From Alkalinema sp. CAN_BIN05 (GTDB taxonomy: Bacteria > Cyanobacteriota > Cyanobacteriia > Leptolyngbyales > Leptolyngbyaceae), in the NCBI GenBank assembly GCA_026786325.1, contig JAJAYH010000385.1, positions 1 to 12,298 on the forward strand: a DNA stretch of 12,298 nt, read 5' to 3'. Every line of letters begins with the position of its first letter. Positions within the stretch are counted from its first letter, which is position 1. The translations under genes were made by a program, and so were the position numbers. Below are positions 1 through 6,116 of the stretch, piece after piece. The notes beneath the pieces were generated by a model that saw only the letters and a list, made by a program, of their open reading frames with translations, had not been told where the DNA came from and did no database searches.

Positions 1-1762
1 CCTCATCACTACTCCCAAACACCCCATCAAATAACTTGAACTTCTGAGAAAGCAACTCAAAAACTCGGCGATCGGCAGCGTTTTTCTGATTCAGAAAATT
101 AACCACCACCACATCATGCTTCTGCCCATAGCGATGACAGCGCCCAATTCTCTGCTCCACCCGCTGCGGATTCCAAGGCAAATCATAATTCACAATCAAC
201 GAACAAAATTGTAGATTAATTCCCTCCGATCCCGCCTCAGTCGCAATCATAATACTGCCCGATTCACGGAAATAATCCACCAAAGCCGATCGTAAATCTG
301 CCGTCTTCGACCCAGTTATTTGATCCGTTCCCCCATTCTTCTTGAGCCAATTCTTGTAAATCTGAATCGATCGTGAATCATTATTTGACCCATTAAACAA
401 CAACAATCCCTCACCCCAATCACTCCCACTCAGCAGCTTGAGCAAATATTCCTGCGTCCGCCGCGACTCCGTAAAAATAATCGCCTTCCGCTCACCACCC
501 AATTCTGCGGCCCGTTCAAACGCCGTCGCCAAAACCAAGAGCAACGCATCACCCTTAGCATTCTGCTCAATCGAACTCGCCAGCGCAGCGAATGAATCGA
601 GTTCTATAATCTCACTTTCAATAGCCGCCCGCTGTAGCTCAGAAAGCGCCTCCGTCGATTCATCCTCACCCCATTCATCAACCTCATCATTCAAACTTTC
701 ATAATCCTCATCCAACTCCTCCATCACTGTGCGTTTGGGTTCATTCTTCTCAAGCTTCTCCTTCAGCCGATTCGACAGCGAGATCAAAGTCCCCGCGATC
801 GCAAACGTTGAAGATGCCAACAACTTCCGCATCACCAGCGTCGTTAAAGCCCGTTGACTCGACGGCAACGCTTGAAGATTATCTCGGTGCAAATACTCCG
901 AAACTAAATCATATAAATCTTGTTCATCTTGAGTCGGCGTAAATTCCTGACACATCGCCTGACGACGAGTAAAAGATACATAGGCAACCACTTGTTCTCT
1001 CAAGGTCCGATGGCAAATCGGTTTCAATCGATCTTTTAGGGCCTGAACCGTCTGTCCTTGCTCCAACTTCGTAAACTGCTCCCGGAAACTCTTCACATCA
1101 CCAAAGGCCCGATCGTCAATAAAACTGACCAACCCATAGAGTTCCAGCAAAGAATTCTGAAGAGGCGTTGCCGTCAACAAAAGCTTGTTACGATCCTGAA
1201 GAACTCTCTTCAGCGTATTAGCAATAACATTAGACGACTTATAAACATTCCTCAGTCGATGCGCTTCATCAATAACGACCAAATCCCAAGGCACCACCTC
1301 AACATCCTCAGACTTATTGCGCGCAAACTGATAAGAACAAATCACCACCGAATCCGATAGATTGAATGGATTATCATTGCTTTCTTTGCGAATTTCTCGA
1401 TAGGATTTCGTCTCCAATATCTTGCAAGGTACAAAGAACTTCTCACTCATTTCCTGCTGCCACTGCTTCCGCAAGTTCGACGGCGTGATAACTAAAATTC
1501 GTCGCTTCCGCTCAGCCCATTTTTGGGAGATGACTAATCCTGCCTCAATAGTCTTACCCAGTCCTACTTCATCCGCCAACAATGCCCCCTTTGACAGAGG
1601 AGACTTAAAAGCAAAAAGCGCCGCATCCACCTGATGAGGATTCAGATCAACCTTCGCCCCTGCGAAAGTACTGGCTAATTTTTCTAAGCTGTCTGCCGAA
1701 TAGCGCCGTGCAAGCTCATAGGCATAGTATTTAGCATGGTAATCTGTAAGGCTAGAACTCAT
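1..1762 (-). CDS. SNF2-family DEAD/DEAH-box helicase, N-terminal 587 residues (runs off left edge)
   Basis: The reading frame opens at ATG 1762 and stays open to base 1, so only the 5' part of the gene is present. Seen in the translation: Walker A DEVGLGKT (residues 64-71), the DEAH box inside VVIDEAHRL (165-168), motif III LLTATP (195-200), an acidic linker at about 345-370, motif V ATEAGSEGINL (507-517) and motif VI QRIGRCHRYGQ (537-547). Both RecA lobes are therefore complete and the ATPase looks intact. This arrangement is that of RapA/HepA-like SNF2 DNA translocases, which usually reach 900-1100 residues, so a C-terminal region should continue outside. The protein is presumably cytoplasmic and DNA-bound. 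Relatives of this type are often found in DISARM-like or restriction-type operons; membership of one here is inference, since the genes that follow are not visible. No strong Shine-Dalgarno sequence precedes the ATG. Confidence 0.9.
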   Translation of the reverse strand, partial: MSSSLTDYHAKYYAYELARRYSADSLEKLASTFAGAKVDLNPHQVDAALFAFKSPLSKGALLADEVGLGKTIEAGLVISQKWAERKRRILVITPSNLRKQWQQEMSEKFFVPCKILETKSYREIRKESNDNPFNLSDSVVICSYQFARNKSEDVEVVPWDLVVIDEAHRLRNVYKSSNVIANTLKRVLQDRNKLLLTATPLQNSLLELYGLVSFIDDRAFGDVKSFREQFTKLEQGQTVQALKDRLKPICHRTLREQVVAYVSFTRRQAMCQEFTPTQDEQDLYDLVSEYLHRDNLQALPSSQRALTTLVMRKLLASSTFAIAGTLISLSNRLKEKLEKNEPKRTVMEELDEDYESLNDEVDEWGEDESTEALSELQRAAIESEIIELDSFAALASSIEQNAKGDALLLVLATAFERAAELGGERKAIIFTESRRTQEYLLKLLSGSDWGEGLLLFNGSNNDSRSIQIYKNWLKKNGGTDQITGSKTADLRSALVDYFRESGSIMIATEAGSEGINLQFCSLIVNYDLPWNPQRVEQRIGRCHRYGQKHDVVVVNFLNQKNAADRRVFELLSQKFKLFDGVFGSSDE

Positions 1763-1780
1763 AGTCAAATCGCACAGAAA

Positions 1781-1841
1781 TTGTTTCTATCCTAAGTCAA
1801 GCATAAGCCGCCTATCTTGAGATAGAAACAAGTCAGACTTG
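1781..1841. promoter_or_regulatory. Cluster of dyads upstream of the helicase gene (possible operator)
   Basis: TTGTTTCTATC (1781-1791) is matched by its exact reverse complement GATAGAAACAA (1821-1831). The right arm overlaps a second short dyad, CTATCT-TG-AGATAG (1812-1825). It is followed by a perfect 13-base palindrome, CAAGTC-A-GACTTG (1829-1841). All of this lies 19-79 bases upstream of the helicase ATG, where its promoter must be. A repressor or operator role is inference; no clear -35/-10 pair could be assigned. Confidence 0.4.
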
Positions 1842-1846
1842 CCTGT

Positions 1847-1871
1847 AAAAGCTGCAATGCTCAACAGCTTT
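1847..1871 (-). terminator. Weak hairpin terminator after cnaT
   Basis: Read on the minus strand, AAAGCTG, a 10-base loop and CAGCTTT form a 7-bp stem ending in TTTT, about 29 bases beyond the cnaT stop codon. The stem is short and the U tract is only four bases, so termination may be partial and some transcripts could run on into the helicase gene. Confidence 0.4.
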
Positions 1872-1899
1872 CAAGACGCTGGGAAAATAATCAAGTCGG

Positions 1900-2967
1900 T
1901 TAATCCCGTTTGATCCCGTTACGCAATGCCTCTAGTTTCTTCCAAGCCAGACCATTCTCTAATATCGATCGGGCCTTAACAAATGAATCTTCTAAAGTTG
2001 AATTATCTGGGCTGCTTGAACTGAATTGCGATCGCCATAGATAGAAACCAGCATTCCAAACCAACGGCTGCAACAATACCGACGGCTCCCCCTGAAGCGC
2101 TAACAATGCCGCCGCTGCCCAATCATCGGTCTCCATTAACGGCACATCCCGATCGGCAAAACCATAATCACGGGGCGCTAAACTGAGCCGTTCAAATTCA
2201 CCATTTTCCGAAGCTCCAATAATCGCCGTCCGATCGCAGGCCAAATCACAACTTCCTTCCAACCCTTTTACGGTTAAAAATGACGTGGTTCCCCGCAATT
2301 CAAAGGCCGTTCTAAACATCCCTTCCGTCGGTGGATGGACGTAGCCGCAGACTAGTGTTTGTGGTCCTGAATATGGCGACCACATCAGTTCTAGAGTTGA
2401 CAAGGGCGGACGTTTACCGATTTGATCTCGGTAGGGCATTAGGGCTTGAGCTAACGGGAAATGATCGGGCAAATAGACAAATCCCAGGCCAATGGTTGCT
2501 AAGATTTCATGCACTTGCATCAAACTCAAACCGGGCCAATTTACCCCTAAACTTTGCCAAAGTTCAATTAACGGCAATCCTTCTTTAGTTGGAACCCGAT
2601 CGCCCCCATGCTGAATCACGGGAATGTCTGCGGCGGATAATACTAATGCTGTCAAAGGACCGAGGGGAGCAGTGCGCGATCGGCCATCATAGGGATAGCA
2701 AAAAACCCAGGGATTTCGGGAAATACTTGGCAAAATAGTGGGTAACTGTGGCCCAAGTGCGTCATACGCATCCGCCATGCCCGCGAGTTCTTCGCCCGTG
2801 GGTCGCTTGATTCGGTGGGAAATTAAAAATGCACCGATTTGGGCCGGAGTCGCGTCTTGATGCAACATCATGCGCATGGCATCGTTTGCTTCTGATCGGG
2901 TTAAATTCTGACTGGTGTGTGGTCCACTGCCTACTTTACGCAATAGGACGCGGAATTCGTGACTCAT
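1900..2967 (-). CDS. cnaT: CnaT-like protein, anthranilate phosphoribosyltransferase (TrpD/TrpD2) family
   Basis: The 355-residue product has the TrpD/pyrimidine-nucleoside-phosphorylase fold signature: a helical N-terminal domain (about 20-75, with a TPAQIGAFL segment) followed by a PRPP-domain-like region. The TrpD glycine loop GTGGD is replaced by YPYDGRSRTAP (91-101), close to the TrpD2/YbiB pattern. The KHGNR-type motif reads QHGGDRVPTKEG (119-130), and the acidic DE metal pair is replaced by EGSCDL (237-242). Anthranilate transferase activity is therefore unlikely. In Anabaena sp. PCC 7120 a gene of this family next to ntcB (all0601, cnaT) is required for expression of the nir operon. 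The same neighbourhood here, directly downstream of ntcB and near nirA, is the main reason for the name. It follows ntcB by 77 bases on the same strand and is probably co-transcribed. Its biochemical activity is unknown. Confidence 0.87.
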   Translation of the reverse strand: MSHEFRVLLRKVGSGPHTSQNLTRSEANDAMRMMLHQDATPAQIGAFLISHRIKRPTGEELAGMADAYDALGPQLPTILPSISRNPWVFCYPYDGRSRTAPLGPLTALVLSAADIPVIQHGGDRVPTKEGLPLIELWQSLGVNWPGLSLMQVHEILATIGLGFVYLPDHFPLAQALMPYRDQIGKRPPLSTLELMWSPYSGPQTLVCGYVHPPTEGMFRTAFELRGTTSFLTVKGLEGSCDLACDRTAIIGASENGEFERLSLAPRDYGFADRDVPLMETDDWAAAALLALQGEPSVLLQPLVWNAGFYLWRSQFSSSSPDNSTLEDSFVKARSILENGLAWKKLEALRNGIKRD

Positions 2968-3018
2968 GGCGTTGCGTTCCGATCGGGATCCCGTAGTGCA
3001 AAAAATAATTGCGAGAAT

Positions 3019-3034
3019 AAAGTTAATTAACTTT
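3019..3034. promoter_or_regulatory. 16-base perfect palindrome between ntcB and cnaT
   Basis: AAAGTTAATTAACTTT is a gap-free 16-base palindrome in the 77-base spacer between the end of ntcB and the start of cnaT. It contains no G/C-rich stem and no useful U tract, so a protein-binding site is more likely than a terminator. Its binding partner is unknown. It does not match the NtcA consensus GTA-N8-TAC. Confidence 0.35.
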
Positions 3035-3044
3035 TAAATAGTCT

Positions 3045-3998
3045 CTAGCTTAATACAAGTTTGTCCTGAGAACGTTGGTTCTGACGTTGACGATCGGCTT
3101 GGATATCCCTTTGCATTTGCATTTGAACGAGTTCCCTAAAACGGCGAATGGGCGGGATTTGGAGCCGATCGCTGGTGGTCACAAGCACGACATCACGGGT
3201 AATCACGGGTTCGGTGGTAGGCCGCATGACAAGTGTGGGATCTAAAAGGAGATCTGCGACAGCACCTAGCGGCAGCAGAGCCACGAGTTCACCTTGACGT
3301 ACAACTCCACGAAAGGCATCGAGAGTATTGAGTTCTAAGACTGCATTCAGCGTCACCCCTTGTTTTTGAAACTGTTCTTGGACTAAACGCTGCATCCCAT
3401 AGCCATCTTTAAACACAACTTGTGGATAGTGAACAAGCCGCTCCCAAGGTACTTCTTCATCTTGAGCGAGGGGATGATCAGCTGACATGAGGACTTGGAC
3501 GGGTTCCGTGTAGAGCTTGTCTACGATCATCTCGGGACTGGCAGTCAGGAAGCGGTTGTTCATCACAATGGCTAAATCAACTAATCCATCTTTTAGGACT
3601 TTTAAGGCCCGATCGCTTCCCAGAGAGGTGACGCGTAGTTGAACTTGGGGATATTCGCCGCAAAAGCGTTGCAAGACTGGCGGAAGCTGATAGGCACAGA
3701 CGGAGTGGATGGCGGCGATGCAGAGTTCAAGCTGTTTACCATCCATTAGGTCTTGGAGTTCGGTGCTGGCCGTTGTCCATTCCTGTAAGATTTTGCGCGC
3801 CCGAGGTATAAAGCATTCCCCAGCAACCGTGAGTTTGACGTGACTGGTTCGGTGAAATAGCGACACGCCTAGGATGGTTTCCAGCGTTTGGACTTGGCGG
3901 CTGATGGTGGATTGGGTTACGTCGCAGCGTTTGGCGGATAGTTGAAAACTTCCGGTTTCGGCGACGGTGAGAAAGGCTTGTATTTGTTCGAGACGCAT
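3045..3998 (-). CDS. ntcB: NtcB, LysR-type activator of nitrate assimilation
   Basis: The 317-residue product is a full-length LysR-type regulator. It has a winged helix-turn-helix at about residues 1-60 (MRLEQIQAFLTVAETGSF, then DVTQSTISRQVQTLE as the recognition segment). A linker helix follows, and then a periplasmic-binding-protein-like effector domain at about 90-295. In cyanobacteria NtcB is the pathway-specific activator of the nirA operon and responds to nitrite; its gene is usually next to nirA and often divergent from it. Here it lies between the HEAT-repeat gene (39 bases upstream) and cnaT, all on the strand opposite nirA. The sequence alone would also allow CmpR or RbcR, but the neighbours favour NtcB strongly. 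AGGA lies about 10 bases before the ATG as a modest ribosome binding site. Confidence 0.9.
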   Translation of the reverse strand: MRLEQIQAFLTVAETGSFQLSAKRCDVTQSTISRQVQTLETILGVSLFHRTSHVKLTVAGECFIPRARKILQEWTTASTELQDLMDGKQLELCIAAIHSVCAYQLPPVLQRFCGEYPQVQLRVTSLGSDRALKVLKDGLVDLAIVMNNRFLTASPEMIVDKLYTEPVQVLMSADHPLAQDEEVPWERLVHYPQVVFKDGYGMQRLVQEQFQKQGVTLNAVLELNTLDAFRGVVRQGELVALLPLGAVADLLLDPTLVMRPTTEPVITRDVVLVTTSDRLQIPPIRRFRELVQMQMQRDIQADRQRQNQRSQDKLVLS

Positions 3999-4037
3999 GA
4001 AAAATGTCCTAAATTACTATGAAAAATTACGGCTAAA

Positions 4038-5390
4038 TTATCGCCATTCATGCACGGCAAATTCTAAGCCTGACTTTAGTTCAGCCGAAATTCTGATGTC
4101 CTGCATTTTTTGCTGAATAGCGGCTCGAACGATCGGTTCCGGGCCTGTCCGATCGATCTGTTGAAGGGCTTGAAGAATATGAAATCGCAAAGAAGAATCC
4201 ACCGTTGTGAATTGATCCAATAGGTGATCGATTGCGTCGGGGTGGGCCAAGTTTCCTAAGGCTGTGACGGCCAATTTACGATCGGTTAATGCTAAATTTT
4301 GTTGAATTAATTGAGTCAAATAGGCCACCGTCAACTCTTTCAAATTACGCACACGGCCCAACGCCCGCAACAATTCAGTTCGGACAAGACTCATGGTTTG
4401 TGAGGCTTTAAATAATCCAATCAACGCTTCTACACTTTCAACGCGCAAAAGCGATCGGACCAGTTCAATCGCCAAGGCATCGGGCAGCGGTTCACTTTTC
4501 AAGGCTCGAAGTAAGGATTCTGTCGCCCCATCTCCCAATCGCCCCAAACTGGTCGCCGATCGAACACAAACAAGACTATTGAGATCCCACAATAGCGGCG
4601 TTAACACCTCAATTCGCCGATCGAAGCTTAATGTCTGACAAAATGCGATCGCTTCAGCAGCAGTTTCACGAATGCGGGCAATCGGTGACTTGAGGGATTG
4701 AATTAGGACTACAGCAATACGATTATCTTGAAAATTTCCTAATGCCGCGATCGCCGTGCAACAGACCTCAGGATTTAGGTGTACTGCCAACTGCAACAAC
4801 ATCTCAACTGTTTCCACTGTGCGAATATTTGCCAGAATACGCACAGCCCACAAGGACGAAGATGCCGTCTCTAATCCAGTCTCTAGCATGGATTTCAATA
4901 CCGTCAAACTCCGATCGCCATACTGGGCCAACACCGTCGCCGACATGGATTGCACGTCAGGATTCCCCGACCTGAACACCTCCAGCAACGCCAACATTAC
5001 CCCATCGTCTTCCCATGCGCCCAGGGTTCGGACGATAAACCATTGCAGTTCTTCATCTGAATCTGTTGTGTCATTTAATAGATCATTTAAACGATTTAGC
5101 AGCGGCTCGATCGCAGAATTTCCCAACTTTGGCAAGAGCTTAGACACATCCCACCGCACCTGAAAGTCTCCCCATTCCAGCGCTTGTAACAAGCCGTTCA
5201 AAATCTGGCCATTCAGAATCTGGCCATTCAAGATCTGAGTCTGAATCTGGGTTCGATCAACCGCTTGAGCACTAAAAAACGATCGTTCGGCCAATTTACA
5301 AACCTCACCCCAATCTGATGCGGCGATCGCGGTTTCGAGTTCTAGGGATAATGATGTCACTAGCGTGAATTCTGCTGCTACCTGTTCCAC
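4038..5390 (-). CDS. nirB: HEAT-repeat protein, probable NirB (nitrite reductase accessory protein)
   Basis: The product is almost wholly helical repeats of HEAT/PBS-lyase type, for example WFIVRTLGAWEDDGVMLALLEVF, and ALGNFQDNRIAVVLIQSLKSP followed by RIRETAAEAIAFC. There is no signal peptide, membrane segment or catalytic motif, so it is most likely a cytoplasmic scaffold. In Synechococcus PCC 7942 and Anabaena PCC 7120, nirB lies with ntcB opposite nirA; its product interacts with NirA and is needed for full nitrite reductase activity. Position and fold fit that role; identity with NirB is inferred. The frame extends up to a TTG at 5438, which would overlap the Rieske gene by 34 bases. I prefer GTG 5390 (450 residues), which has GAGAG seven bases upstream and leaves a 14-base gap after the Rieske stop; the start remains uncertain. 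Near the N terminus is a triple QILNG repeat. Confidence 0.72.
   Translation of the reverse strand: MEQVAAEFTLVTSLSLELETAIAASDWGEVCKLAERSFFSAQAVDRTQIQTQILNGQILNGQILNGLLQALEWGDFQVRWDVSKLLPKLGNSAIEPLLNRLNDLLNDTTDSDEELQWFIVRTLGAWEDDGVMLALLEVFRSGNPDVQSMSATVLAQYGDRSLTVLKSMLETGLETASSSLWAVRILANIRTVETVEMLLQLAVHLNPEVCCTAIAALGNFQDNRIAVVLIQSLKSPIARIRETAAEAIAFCQTLSFDRRIEVLTPLLWDLNSLVCVRSATSLGRLGDGATESLLRALKSEPLPDALAIELVRSLLRVESVEALIGLFKASQTMSLVRTELLRALGRVRNLKELTVAYLTQLIQQNLALTDRKLAVTALGNLAHPDAIDHLLDQFTTVDSSLRFHILQALQQIDRTGPEPIVRAAIQQKMQDIRISAELKSGLEFAVHEWR
5197..5241 (-). repeat. Three imperfect 15-base tandem repeats inside nirB
   Basis: Units start at 5197 (ttcaaaatctggcca), 5212 (ttcagaatctggcca) and 5227 (ttcaagatctgagtc). 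The first two differ at one base and the third is more diverged. On the coding strand they give QILNG repeated three times in frame, so copy-number change would only lengthen or shorten the protein. Confidence 0.85.
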
Positions 5391-5404
5391 GGATTGTCTC
5401 TCTA

Positions 5405-5899
5405 TTAGGAATCTTGCTGAAACCGATCTGCAACCCAAATATCGTCGCCCCTCACCTCCATCGGATAAGTTTTTAGATTTTGGGTCGCTGGACCTTGTAA
5501 ACGCTTGCCCGTAACATCAAATCGAGATTGATGGCAGGGACAAATAAATGACTCTTGAGCTTTATCCCAATTCACCAAACATTTTTGATGGGAGCAAATG
5601 GGACTGACGGCAGACAAGACTCCAATCTCAGCGCTATTCTTTTTCTTTGGGCCACGGATGACTAAAAGCGGTTCACTGGAAAAATGTTCACTGAAGATCT
5701 TTCCCTCTTCTTCCAATAGTTTGAGACTGCCAATATTCTGAAAGCTCGCCGGACTGGTTTTCCCGCAGCCGCCCATCAAAACCACCAGCCAACCCATGCC
5801 AAACCGCCGTAAAAAAACACGTCGTCCCGACAACATCAGGCTAGGCTCCGATCGCCCGAGCTTAAGTAATTTCCGAGAATGAGACTGGGTATGAATCAT
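5405..5899 (-). CDS. Exported Rieske [2Fe-2S] protein, possible Tat lipoprotein
   Basis: The 164-residue product ends in a Rieske domain with both cluster-binding boxes, C102-x-H104 and C120-x2-H123. The extra cysteines C107 and C122 form the disulfide typical of bc1/b6f-type Rieske proteins. The N terminus carries GRRVFLRRFG (twin arginine, R26-R27), a short hydrophobic stretch and LMGGC, a plausible lipobox with C45. Export by the Tat pathway and membrane anchoring are therefore likely. Its redox partner is unknown. The cytoplasmic Rieske subunit NirD of NADH nitrite reductases lacks the disulfide and signal, so this is not NirD. ATG 5899 has no Shine-Dalgarno sequence. ATG 5836 (143 residues) has GGAG nine bases upstream and gives a tidier Tat signal, so it is a real alternative. 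The gene heads the minus-strand cluster opposite nirA. Confidence 0.85.
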   Translation of the reverse strand: MIHTQSHSRKLLKLGRSEPSLMLSGRRVFLRRFGMGWLVVLMGGCGKTSPASFQNIGSLKLLEEEGKIFSEHFSSEPLLVIRGPKKKNSAEIGVLSAVSPICSHQKCLVNWDKAQESFICPCHQSRFDVTGKRLQGPATQNLKTYPMEVRGDDIWVADRFQQDS

Positions 5900-5994
5900 G
5901 GGAAAAGCGATCGTGACGTGAACAGCAAGGATGAATCAAAACTATAGTAAGGCACTGGTAAGGGCTTAATACTAATTACGCATATCTTGTATCC

Positions 5995-6007
5995 TGATTT
6001 TGCATCA
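5995..6007. promoter_or_regulatory. LysR-type box (T-N11-A dyad), candidate NtcB site
   Basis: TGAT-TTTGC-ATCA is an interrupted palindrome with the T-N11-A form of LysR-type binding sites. It ends 13 bases before the NtcA box of the nirA promoter, an upstream placement usual for LysR activators. Since an NtcB gene lies in the same cluster, NtcB is the natural candidate; binding is inferred. Confidence 0.45.
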
Positions 6008-6020
6008 AACCTATAGTTTC

Positions 6021-6062
6021 GTAACTTTGGATACGAAATGGCCTCTCAATCTCTTTTACGGT
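6021..6062 (+). promoter_or_regulatory. NtcA-activated nirA promoter
   Basis: GTA-ACTTTGGA-TAC (6021-6034) is an exact match to the NtcA consensus GTA-N8-TAC. After 22 bases comes TACGGT (6057-6062), matching the TAN3T -10 box. This is the textbook class II NtcA-activated layout, in which the NtcA site replaces the -35 box. Transcription should begin near 6068-6070, leaving a leader of about 48 bases before ATG 6117. It predicts nirA expression when ammonium is absent and 2-oxoglutarate is high. Confidence 0.88.
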
Positions 6063-6116
6063 AATGCCTTAAGTTTGCGTAGATATTTTTTGAACCCCTA
6101 TTCCCAAACAACTGCT

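Noticed and set aside
438..1634. Plus-strand open frames opposite the helicase gene
   Set aside because: They lie wholly within the helicase coding region, have low-complexity composition, and match no recognised family.
4393..5163. Overlapping plus-strand open frames opposite the HEAT-repeat gene
   Set aside because: They are antisense shadows; the minus-strand frame has clear HEAT periodicity and operon context.
5958..5972. GTA...TAC as a second NtcA site for the minus-strand cluster
   Set aside because: The spacing is nine bases, not eight, and the nearest minus-strand -10-like TACTAT (5944-5949) is far too close.
6000..6116. In-frame N-terminal extension of nirA from a TTG codon
   Set aside because: It overlaps the perfect NtcA box and the -10 box of the nirA promoter, and the added residues do not resemble the start of nitrite reductases.
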